A stretch of 64,000 nt of DNA from the NCBI RefSeq assembly GCF_019656315.1, contig NZ_BPLU01000038.1, forward strand, positions 186,001 through 250,000, in the 5' to 3' direction. The stretch's first letter is position 1; every line of letters begins with the position of its first letter. Position numbers and translations under genes: made by a program. The notes beneath the pieces were generated by a model that worked only from the letters and a program-made list of their open reading frames with translations, was not told where the DNA came from and did not search any database. This document shows positions 56,759 through 64,000 of this stretch, in pieces. This DNA comes from Flavobacterium sp. UMI-01. GTDB taxonomy: Bacteria > Bacteroidota > Bacteroidia > Flavobacteriales > Flavobacteriaceae.

Positions 56759-58345
56759 ATGAAAACAAAATTTAAAAAAATTATAGCTCTTTGTATTGCT
56801 ACATTTGGATTACATTCCTGTAATGACATTTATGATGCGATCAATTTAGATGAAGCTAATAGTCGTATTATTGCAACTTCCCAAATGAATTTTGATAATA
56901 CAATTAGAGTGGGTACAAGTATAACTCTTGGTGACTTATCCTCAGGTGTCCAATCAAGATTATGGACCTTTCCTGAAGGTGTTGCAGATATTGTAGACTC
57001 TGATAATGATGTAACAACTACAACTGCTAATGTGAAAGCAATTTTTAATACCGTAGGAACTCATAACGTAAAGTTACATCAAGAGTTCAAAGAGGAAGCT
57101 TACGATTTCAAATACACTAATAAAATTGGAAAAGTTGTTGATACTACGTTGGTCATTACAGTTTTACCACAAATTAAAGTAACTGTTACTGCGAACTACT
57201 TAAATTCAGATGGAACATTAGGTGCACCTTTAAATATGGCTGATGGAGCTAAAAATCAAGTTATAGCAAGTAGAACCATCCGATATACTTTAACTACAGA
57301 AGGCGCTCCTGAAAAGTATCTTTGGACAATACCTGGTGGAACTCCTGAAACCTCTGTTGAAACCTCTAAGACTTTAGATGTAAAATATAAAAAACTTGGT
57401 ACGTATGGCTTTAGTATTAATGGCTCAACAGCAAGACCTGCTGGTTCTGGTACAACGGTATTTACTGAATTAATACAAGTTATTCCTTCAACTGATCCTG
57501 TTACTTTAGATGGTGCTCAGGTATCTAATAACACTATTCGATTAAATTTCAGTAGAGAAATGGACCAATCAAGTTTAAAGACTACTGATTTTACAGCAAG
57601 TGTTACTCATCCTACTAAATCTGTTCCTTCACATACCATTTCATCAGTTTCAGTTGATCCTACTGAAGGGAATATTGTTGTAATTAAATTCCTTTCAGGG
57701 CAAAACTTGTATAATGATGATGTTGTAAAAATATCATATACTAAAGGTTCGATGACCACGGCTGATGGTGTTGCTGCAAGTTCATTTGCAAACTTACCAG
57801 TAAGTTTTGCTGGTGAAAATTTACTTTCAAAATCGCCTTCAACTTATGATGCTGGTTTCGAAACATCAACTAATGCTAATTGGAAATATTTAGGATGGGG
57901 AGCACCTTGGGATAAATACACTTTAAATATTTCTGGTGCTAAAGCGCATTCAGGTAGTAAAAGTGCTTATATCGAAATACAACCTGCTGGCGGAATGATT
58001 ATGGGACATTTTAACAATTCAAATACTCTCGTAACTTTTAATTTAGTTGCTGGAAAAACATATGAAATGGGTTGTTGGACTTATGTTGAAAGTTTAGGTA
58101 GTAAAACTTCAACTCCAGATTTACGTTTTTATCTAAGTCCAAATACTGATTGGGGAATTGGCCCTAATCCTGGATTCTCACCGACCTTTACCGTAGGAAA
58201 ATGGGTTTATAGCTCTACTTTAGTAAAGATAAATGCAACGGCTAATTATAACTTTATGATTCGAGGTGATAATGCTGCTAATTCTCAAGCTTTAAAATTC
58301 TACCTAGATGATATTACTGTTACTGAAGCAGTATTAAGACCTTAG
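56759..58345 (+). CDS. Surface glycan-binding lipoprotein (PKD/Ig-like domains and a C-terminal CBM-like domain)
   Basis: 528 residues; lipoprotein Cys21 (GLHSC). Two PKD-like domains (about 45-150, SRLWTFPEGVADIV; about 165-250, YLWTIPGGTPETS), a SwmB/Big-like domain (about 255-350, NTIRLNFSREMD, DDVVKISYTKGSMTTADGVA), and a C-terminal beta-sandwich (about 355-525, AGFETSTNANWKYLGWG, YEMGCWTYVES, FYLDDITV) with the look of a CBM4/9/22-type carbohydrate-binding module. The gene order SusC-SusD-SGBP and this stalk-plus-binding-tip layout fit an outer-surface glycan binder. No enzyme motif is present. Confidence 0.85.
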   Translation: MKTKFKKIIALCIATFGLHSCNDIYDAINLDEANSRIIATSQMNFDNTIRVGTSITLGDLSSGVQSRLWTFPEGVADIVDSDNDVTTTTANVKAIFNTVGTHNVKLHQEFKEEAYDFKYTNKIGKVVDTTLVITVLPQIKVTVTANYLNSDGTLGAPLNMADGAKNQVIASRTIRYTLTTEGAPEKYLWTIPGGTPETSVETSKTLDVKYKKLGTYGFSINGSTARPAGSGTTVFTELIQVIPSTDPVTLDGAQVSNNTIRLNFSREMDQSSLKTTDFTASVTHPTKSVPSHTISSVSVDPTEGNIVVIKFLSGQNLYNDDVVKISYTKGSMTTADGVAASSFANLPVSFAGENLLSKSPSTYDAGFETSTNANWKYLGWGAPWDKYTLNISGAKAHSGSKSAYIEIQPAGGMIMGHFNNSNTLVTFNLVAGKTYEMGCWTYVESLGSKTSTPDLRFYLSPNTDWGIGPNPGFSPTFTVGKWVYSSTLVKINATANYNFMIRGDNAANSQALKFYLDDITVTEAVLRP

Positions 58346-58365
58346 TTTTTATTTTGGTTAGTTTG

Positions 58366-58407
58366 AAGAGCGGTTACTTTGAAATATAAGTCAACCGCTC
58401 TTTTTTT
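58366..58407 (+). terminator. Rho-independent terminator after the SGBP gene
   Basis: Stem AAGAGCGGTT / AACCGCTCTT with a 17-base loop and a following T run; about 20 bp after the stop. Confidence 0.85.
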
Positions 58408-58623
58408 ATGAAAATTATCGATTTTTATAATACCCCCCCAATTGTATTTTTATTCCGTAATCAATAAAAAAATAGCATAATGCATACTGTCACCCCTTTG
58501 AAAAATTATAATGAAAAGAAAATATTTCAATAAAAATCCCAAAAATCATATTTCTCGCCTGATACAAAAGCTTTTTTCCTCCTAAGAAAAGAACTCTATA
58601 CAACAATGAAAATAACCCCAAAT

Positions 58624-58667
58624 GGTTGCTCTTTATTCCTTTTGGACAAAAGAAACAAAGAGCAACC
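58624..58667 (-). terminator. Hairpin terminator after the second GH117
   Basis: Perfect 11-bp stem GGTTGCTCTTT / AAAGAGCAACC with a 22-base loop, 50 bp after the GH117 stop; the T run on the minus strand is short, so efficiency is uncertain. Confidence 0.55.
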
Positions 58668-58717
58668 TTAAATATTAATTAGGATAGAAATCCAGATAGC
58701 AATTGGTTATCTAAACA

Positions 58718-59974
58718 TTATTTGCCATTTAATACTTTTTGGTTTTCTTCAGCAATTCTAGCTTTTTGTTTTGGATTTAATCCTTGTTTAAAATTATCCT
58801 CTGGTTTGGTATAAATATGAGACCTTTTCATATCTGGATCATCTACATCCTGACTCAAATCGCAATCAAAACGAACTAAAATAGCATGATTAGTCGCCCA
58901 TCCGTTTACTGTAGTCAAATGGCTAATTCCCCAAGTAATTCCTCTACCATCTTTGGTATCGGTAAAGGCATCTGGAATAAAAGGCCCCGCTGCATCAGGC
59001 ATTAACTCGGTGATAGAAGCAATGTCAAAATTCACTCCGTCCTTAGCGTACTGAATGGTATTATGCTCGTTACCATCTCGAATAGTAAAAGCTGCGATTC
59101 CTTCTTTGAAAGGAAACATCGTTGTTTCATGTCCTGACGCCAAAACAGGATTCAACGGATTTTTAGTAAATGGTCCAAATGGATTGTCGGCAGTTGCCAA
59201 ACCTTGCATACGCACTAAATTTGGTTTTCCATCAAAATCCGATTTGTAATACAAGTATATTTTTCCTTTGTAAACCAATGGATAAGGGTCGTGAATCGAA
59301 TATTGATCCCAAGCATCTTTAGGGCCATTCGGAATTACAATTTGATTCGTAGCCGTCCAAGGACCGTCAGGTGAATCAGCATACGACATCAAAACAGGAC
59401 AATCATCTCCACGAGTTCCGCTGGCTTCACTAAAACCTTGGTAATACATATAATACTTCCCTTTCCATTTCAAAATATCAGCTGTAGCTACTGAACGGTG
59501 ACCCAAATTAGGCTTAGGAGGTCTTGGAATAGCCACTCCTTGCTCTTCCCAAGTAAAACCATCTTTACTGGTAGCGTACCAAATTTCAGCCAAATCCCAA
59601 TCGGCGGATGGAATCGTTTCCGTTGCTAATTTAGCTCCTTTAGGCGAAGTAGGTGTTTGACGGTGCGTGTACCACACATAATATTTGCCATTTTCAAAAA
59701 TTACTTTCGAAGGATCTCTACGCGTAATCGTTCCATCATGATTGCTGTAATCAAGCCCTTTCAATTCCGTATATTTAAATTGGGTATATAATTCGTTAGC
59801 CTCTGGTCTCGGAGCCATATAATTATCATAATTACGTTGCATGGCTTTGCTCAAAGGCATATTGGGCTTTTCATTGGGTAAAACAAATGGAAAACTTTCT
59901 TTGGTTGTTTTACACGAAGTCATTCCCAAACCTACAACGGCAAGCAGACATAAAATGGTTTTGTTGGTTTTCAT
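58718..59974 (-). CDS. Second GH117-family lipoprotein (divergent clade)
   Basis: 418 residues; lipoprotein Cys21 (GMTSC), so membrane-anchored unlike the soluble GH117 at 45507-46748. Keeps the family residues: Asp87 (TRRDPSKVI), Asp229 (SIHDPYPLVY) and His282-Glu283 (SGHETTMFPF), plus DLAEIWYATSKDGFTW and ADSPDGPWT. The N-terminal helical part (MPLSKAMQRNYDNYMAP) differs. Related GH117 clades in Zobellia showed no activity on neoagarobiose as I recall, so a different substituted or sulfated agar/carrageenan oligosaccharide may be the substrate. Last gene of the GH28-sulfatase-GH16-GH117 unit, 157 bp after GH16. Confidence 0.88.
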   Translation of the reverse strand: MKTNKTILCLLAVVGLGMTSCKTTKESFPFVLPNEKPNMPLSKAMQRNYDNYMAPRPEANELYTQFKYTELKGLDYSNHDGTITRRDPSKVIFENGKYYVWYTHRQTPTSPKGAKLATETIPSADWDLAEIWYATSKDGFTWEEQGVAIPRPPKPNLGHRSVATADILKWKGKYYMYYQGFSEASGTRGDDCPVLMSYADSPDGPWTATNQIVIPNGPKDAWDQYSIHDPYPLVYKGKIYLYYKSDFDGKPNLVRMQGLATADNPFGPFTKNPLNPVLASGHETTMFPFKEGIAAFTIRDGNEHNTIQYAKDGVNFDIASITELMPDAAGPFIPDAFTDTKDGRGITWGISHLTTVNGWATNHAILVRFDCDLSQDVDDPDMKRSHIYTKPEDNFKQGLNPKQKARIAEENQKVLNGK

Positions 59975-60131
59975 ATTAGTAGTATGTTTTAGTAATATTG
60001 ACGATAGTTTTCGTCAGTTGCATTTAGTTTAAAATTTAATTTAGATTTTTTTTAAAATTGAGGTTTCAAAAATTTTGTTTCTTTCCTTTAATGATTCCTT
60101 GATTCATCAAACCCTTTTGAATAACAACATT

Positions 60132-61016
60132 TTAATCATTCAATTTCCAGGTTCTTACCCAATTATAGGTTGTAGTTCTATCAGCAACAGAACCTGTCAT
60201 TCCACCATCGGCAGGAACTGGATTCCAATCATAGGTTTCAACTACCATTCTTAAATACATTTCGATATCAAAATCAGCAGGTGGTTTCACTTTGGTTACA
60301 AATTTACCGTCTAAAAAGAATAAAATTTCGTCTTTAGATTTCCACCAAACGCCATACACATGAAAAGCATCATATACTTTCCCCCCAATATCGCCTCCAC
60401 CTTTGTTAGAACCTTTGGCATAATCACAGCCCTCAGGTATGTTGCGACTGTGGGTATTGGAATTCATTTTTTGATCAAAATTTTTCATCCACTCGGCTTT
60501 GTTTACAATTTGCCCCACACATTCCTGAATATCCAATTCAGTTGTTCTTTTATCACAACCTTGCGCCCCTTTGCCTTCATTAATCAACCAAAATGTTGAA
60601 GACATAAAGGTTTTATTGGCTTTCATTTCACATTCATAATAGCCATATTTCATTGCATTTCTAGAACCTACATAACCACCACCGTGTGTATAGGTTTTAT
60701 TTTGTTTTACCACTGGTTGCGGTAGCAAGGTCGTTGTGATTTTCAAACTTCCATCAGATACTGTTATATTTTCGGCCATGAACAATCCAGGAGCTCGACC
60801 TATCCAACCTTGCCCTGAAATTTGCCATTTATCTTCATCAACTTTATTCCCGTTAAATTCATCCGACATGTTTTTTACCAATTCCCATTTTTTGCCATCT
60901 GGTTTCGGATCTTGCCCTTTTTCAAAAACGGGACTTTTTTGTGCCACGATACTATTTGCGGCTAATACTAAAATAAAAGGTGCAATTTGTTTTAATGTTT
61001 TGATAACTTTTTTCAT
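60132..61016 (-). CDS. Glycoside hydrolase family 16, agarase/porphyranase type
   Basis: 294 residues with signal peptide (LAANSIVAQ). Beta-jelly roll: SDEFNGNKVDEDKWQI, IGRAPGLFMAENITVSDG, YYECEMKANKTFMSSTFWL, active site Glu160-x-Asp162-x-x-Glu165 (TTELDIQECVG), HVYGVWWKSKDEILFFLDGK. ExDxxE is the beta-bulge active site used by agarases, porphyranases and carrageenases. The ELDIQECVG block and genomic setting with GH117 point to agar or a substituted agar; exact subfamily is not determined. No binding module. It is the intact counterpart of the GH16 pseudogene at 28515-29521. 26 bp after the sulfatase stop. Confidence 0.92.
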   Translation of the reverse strand: MKKVIKTLKQIAPFILVLAANSIVAQKSPVFEKGQDPKPDGKKWELVKNMSDEFNGNKVDEDKWQISGQGWIGRAPGLFMAENITVSDGSLKITTTLLPQPVVKQNKTYTHGGGYVGSRNAMKYGYYECEMKANKTFMSSTFWLINEGKGAQGCDKRTTELDIQECVGQIVNKAEWMKNFDQKMNSNTHSRNIPEGCDYAKGSNKGGGDIGGKVYDAFHVYGVWWKSKDEILFFLDGKFVTKVKPPADFDIEMYLRMVVETYDWNPVPADGGMTGSVADRTTTYNWVRTWKLND

Positions 61017-61042
61017 TTTTATTGGTGTAATTAATTCTAATC

Positions 61043-62887
61043 TTATTTGGTTGCTAAATATTCTAATCTTCTACCTACTGTATAATTTTCACGCACTTTT
61101 TTGTCTATTTTTTCCAACTCAAGTTGGAATGGATATTTTTGATAGAAATCTTTTAATAGCACTATGCTATTCAAAATCAACAAGGCTTCCGTTTCTTTTT
61201 TGGATTGATAAAGTGCTTCCAGAATAGGTTGGCTAGTGTTTTGATGTGCGACAATTGCCAAAAATTCAGCGGCTCTAACTCTGTTAATGATTTCAGTATC
61301 CGATTTCATTAGAGTTGTAATTTGTGATGTCAACGATTTTGCTTGTTCTCCAAAAGAAGTCGCTACAATTAATCCCCAGTAACGCTCCCATTTGTCTTTT
61401 GATTGCAAACATTTTACAATCTTAGGGGCTGCTTTGTCAAAATTTAACACCTCTAAATCAGCAATTTTAAGGTACTTCTTGATGTCTTTTTGATGTTTTT
61501 TTCCAAACTCCAACGGATTCTGAATGGCATTATCCAACAAATAAAATTCAGGATACAAGGACAAATCAGGTTGTTTTTCCATCCAAGAATGCAACTTTTT
61601 GCGCAAACTCACTAACTGTGACTGATAAGCAGGATCGTTTGCCAAATTTTTAGTTTCAAATGGGTCTTTGTCTAAATCATATAAGGCTTCGGCTGCTTTG
61701 GGCTCAAAAAACTGCGATTGCACTGCATTTAATTTTCCAGCCTTGAATAACTCAAACCATTCCTTATACGCCAATTGTTTGTAACGGTACTCATTCATTA
61801 ACCCATCTACATTGAAAGGTTCAAAATTGCGCACGTACTTCAGGTTTCCTTTGCGAAGACTTCTTACCATATCGTACTTTTCGTCAAAACGATCTGCATA
61901 ACCAATGGTTTCATCTCTCTTTTCAAGTTCATTTTTAGAAATATTTTTTCCTAAAAAAGGTTTTCCATCCATTGTTTTAGGGACACTAACACCTGCAAGT
62001 TTCAAAACAGTCGCTCCAAAATCCACAAAACTCACAAAAGAATTGGTTCGTGAACCCGGTTGAAAGGCTGCTAAATCCTGGTATTTCTTTGGCACATAAA
62101 CAACCAGTGGAATATGTAATCCCGTTTCGGTTAAATAGCCTTTACTATCAGGCAATACGCCACCATGATCTCCATAGTAGAAAATAATAGTATTCTCTAA
62201 TAAATTATCTTTTTTCAATTGGTCTAAAACCGCGCCTACTTCAGAGTCCATTGCCTTTATTTTATCGCGGTAATAGGTGTTTGTATATCTAAACAAATCG
62301 GTTTGAGGGTGATTCGGTTGTACAAAAACCTCAGCAGGATTCATTGACGTTTTGGTTGTATTCATCGTTTCCTTAGTAAAATGAATACGGCTTTCGTGAG
62401 TGGTTTCGATATTAAAAACATAAAAGAAAGGTTGCCCTGGCTTTCTGTTTTTATAGGATGCTTTTTTAGACGATTCGTCCCAAACCTCATTGGATTTATA
62501 AATATTATAATCTTCCTTAGCATTATTGGCTGTATAATAACCCGCTTTTCTCAAATAAGCGGGAAACATTTCTTGCGTATTATTCAAGGTTACTTTGCCT
62601 TCCGCACGGTGGTAATGCGTTGCTAATTTGGGTCCATACGTTGACGTAATCAAAGTAGAACGAGCAGCACTACATACCGCAGCATTCGAAAAAGCACGGT
62701 CAAAAACAATTCCGTCCTTAGCTAAATTCTCAATGTTGGGCGTGGCAATACCGTGTTCATCAAACAATTTCATATAATGTTTCGAATTGTCCTCAGAAAC
62801 AATCCAAACAATATTGGGTTGTTGGGCATATGAGGCAACCGTTGTGATTAGATTGACTAAAAATAGTTTTACTAGTTTATTATTCAT
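61043..62887 (-). CDS. S1-family sulfatase with C-terminal helical-repeat extension
   Basis: 614 residues with signal peptide (TTVASYAQ). Formylglycine site Cys72-Ser-Ala-Ala-Arg76 (AAVCSAARSTLITS); N-terminal metal motif is SEDNS rather than LTDDQ, as in one S1 group; YYGDHGG near 235 for the second metal region. Residues about 470-610 look like HEAT-type helical repeats (VKCLQSKDKWERYWGLIVAT, RAAEFLAIVAHQ), an addition that may aid partner or substrate contact. It removes sulfate esters from the algal glycan. The gene starts 3 bp after GH28 ends and lies 26 bp before GH16, so it is operonic. Confidence 0.93.
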   Translation of the reverse strand: MNNKLVKLFLVNLITTVASYAQQPNIVWIVSEDNSKHYMKLFDEHGIATPNIENLAKDGIVFDRAFSNAAVCSAARSTLITSTYGPKLATHYHRAEGKVTLNNTQEMFPAYLRKAGYYTANNAKEDYNIYKSNEVWDESSKKASYKNRKPGQPFFYVFNIETTHESRIHFTKETMNTTKTSMNPAEVFVQPNHPQTDLFRYTNTYYRDKIKAMDSEVGAVLDQLKKDNLLENTIIFYYGDHGGVLPDSKGYLTETGLHIPLVVYVPKKYQDLAAFQPGSRTNSFVSFVDFGATVLKLAGVSVPKTMDGKPFLGKNISKNELEKRDETIGYADRFDEKYDMVRSLRKGNLKYVRNFEPFNVDGLMNEYRYKQLAYKEWFELFKAGKLNAVQSQFFEPKAAEALYDLDKDPFETKNLANDPAYQSQLVSLRKKLHSWMEKQPDLSLYPEFYLLDNAIQNPLEFGKKHQKDIKKYLKIADLEVLNFDKAAPKIVKCLQSKDKWERYWGLIVATSFGEQAKSLTSQITTLMKSDTEIINRVRAAEFLAIVAHQNTSQPILEALYQSKKETEALLILNSIVLLKDFYQKYPFQLELEKIDKKVRENYTVGRRLEYLATK

Positions 62888-62890
62888 TTC

Positions 62891-64000
62891 TCAATTATTA
62901 TGTTTTACTTTTTTTCTGTTTACAAAAATGTTTTGTGTTGAACCATTCAACACATCATCAAAAACTATCGGTTTACGTTCGTCCTTGTTCACAATATTGA
63001 TATGGAAATTATCAATTGATAAACCATCAACATGGCGGGCAAAAATTCCAGATGCTGGTAAAGTGCCTACTTTACTAAATTCTGGCCACCAATCGCCCAA
63101 GGTTTCAAGGGTAAATTCTTTTATATTTTTATTTAATGCATCTGCTTTTGTTCCGCCACCTGAAACAGTCATTTGGATGTTTTTCAACTGAATATCGGTA
63201 ATATAATGATTCGGCATTCCTGTGATAAAAATGACCGAATTTTTGTCCAACGCTCTATTGTCAACTATTATATTTTCGAAAATAAAACCATGCATGGCTT
63301 TCATAGGTGCCATTTCTTTGGGTGCATCTACCCCTGCTCTTTGCTGGCAAAAAGTCATGAAAATAGGGCGTGGTACGTTTTTCATTACAATATTCGAAAA
63401 AATCATATTTTTCATTTCGCCTCCTTCGTTCATTTGGATTTTTAAACCTGAATCTGATATATCATGAAAGGTACAATTATTCACGGTAACCGACTCAAAA
63501 TCGCCTCTGGAAGCCAAACCAAAACGCATGGCTGCCCATTTACTCGTAAACACACAATTGGTTATTACAATATCTTTACAAGGTTTATCAGGTCTGGAAG
63601 TTTGCAAACAAATGGAATCGTCGCTGGTATCAAAAGACGAATTAGAGACTCTCACATTGGTACACCCATCAAAATCCAGTCCATCTCCATTGTGATTGAC
63701 TCTGCTGATAATTTTAATTCCATCTACTACAATTTCGTTGCAATACAACCAAGCCGATGTCCAAGCTGCAGGGTTTATTAGCGTAACATCTCTTAAATGA
63801 ATATCATTGCAATTTAAAAACCGAAGCATCATCGGGCGACCGCCTTTTTCTTTGGTAAAATTCTTCGGATGACCATTGGCATCAATAGTGCCTTTTCCTT
63901 CAATTGAAAAAGATTTGGCCTCATTCGCAAAAATCAAGCAACGATCCATATGAGGTTCGTTCTTATAGGTGTTTTTATGCGTATCCGTTGCATAATCCGA
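62891..64000 (-). CDS. Glycoside hydrolase family 28 (polygalacturonase-like), 5' end outside the window
   Basis: Partial: the frame stays open to base 64000 (SDYATDTHKNTYKNEPH precedes the first in-window Met at 63949), so the N-terminus with any signal peptide lies beyond. Right-handed beta-helix signatures: FSIEGKGTIDANG, NHNGDGLDFDGC (NTD-equivalent NGD), DTSDDSICLQ (catalytic DD) and the repeated NxxF coil pattern. The usual GxGH is replaced by GLASRGDFESV and RxK is SDSGLKIQ. GH28 enzymes hydrolyse galacturonic, or in some clades xylo- or rhamnogalacturonan-type, linkages by inversion. With GH16, GH117 and a sulfatase it may attack a side group of agar/porphyran or an associated pectin-like glycan. 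Confidence 0.85.
   Translation of the reverse strand, partial: SDYATDTHKNTYKNEPHMDRCLIFANEAKSFSIEGKGTIDANGHPKNFTKEKGGRPMMLRFLNCNDIHLRDVTLINPAAWTSAWLYCNEIVVDGIKIISRVNHNGDGLDFDGCTNVRVSNSSFDTSDDSICLQTSRPDKPCKDIVITNCVFTSKWAAMRFGLASRGDFESVTVNNCTFHDISDSGLKIQMNEGGEMKNMIFSNIVMKNVPRPIFMTFCQQRAGVDAPKEMAPMKAMHGFIFENIIVDNRALDKNSVIFITGMPNHYITDIQLKNIQMTVSGGGTKADALNKNIKEFTLETLGDWWPEFSKVGTLPASGIFARHVDGLSIDNFHINIVNKDERKPIVFDDVLNGSTQNIFVNRKKVKHNN

Larger units (their letters stand above)
58346..58717. other. 372-bp spacer between convergent operons
   Basis: Two terminators face each other here (58366-58407 plus strand, 58624-58667 minus strand). Between them only A/T-rich sequence, a C8 tract near 58433-58440, and no supported gene. 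Confidence 0.65.

Overview
The window is AT-rich DNA from the Bacteroidota, most probably a marine or alga-associated Flavobacteriaceae (Flavobacterium/Zobellia-like). The signs are three SusC/SusD pairs, a hybrid two-component sensor, an ECF-sigma/FecR pair, lipoprotein signals ending in SxxC or xSSC, and starts without Shine-Dalgarno sites. No rRNA or tRNA is present, so no species can be named. Nearly everything is secreted carbohydrate-active machinery or its regulation: this is a cluster of polysaccharide utilization loci (PULs).

Region 1 (1-25.7 kb, all minus strand) is a PUL with a FAS1-domain lipoprotein, SusD, SusC, a hybrid two-component regulator, a GntR regulator with a sugar-sensing-type C-terminus, and secreted enzymes: GH2, PL8, GH78, GH3, GH5 and an S1 sulfatase. 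The set fits a sulfated glycan containing rhamnose and uronic acid; the exact substrate is not known. A 17-bp box (TCCTG-N6-ACTGCA) recurs 56-80 bp upstream of susC, the GH2 gene and the sulfatase-GH5 unit and is a candidate operator.

Region 2 (26.1-29.9 kb) is a graveyard: an AbiE-type toxin-antitoxin remnant, a PP2C phosphatase cut by a stop codon, an IS200-type transposase with an internal stop, and a GH16 agarase-like gene broken by frameshifts and stops. Region 3 (30.0-36.9 kb) is an ECF sigma, FecR, SusC (with STN domain) and SusD cassette that now has only the dead GH16 gene beside it.

Region 4 (37.2-49.3 kb) is the clearest functional story: catabolism of 3,6-anhydro-L-galactose, the signature sugar of agar. 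A secreted GH2 and a GH117 release galactose and anhydrogalactose. A RhaT-type permease and a mutarotase would handle the free sugars. An aldehyde dehydrogenase, an enolase-superfamily cycloisomerase, a zinc-type dehydrogenase and a KduD-like reductase form the complete route from anhydrogalactose to 2-keto-3-deoxygluconate. An IclR-family regulator lies beside them, and the same TTTGTTTCAAA core lies in front of the dehydrogenase operon and the GH2-GH117 operon.

Region 5 (49.7-64.0 kb) has a membrane-anchored TPR/LuxR-type regulator, SusC, SusD and a surface glycan-binding lipoprotein on the plus strand. A converging minus-strand operon carries GH28 (running off the window), an S1 sulfatase, a GH16 and a second GH117. 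Regions 3-5 together look like an agar/porphyran-type system placed next to a rhamnose/uronate-type PUL.
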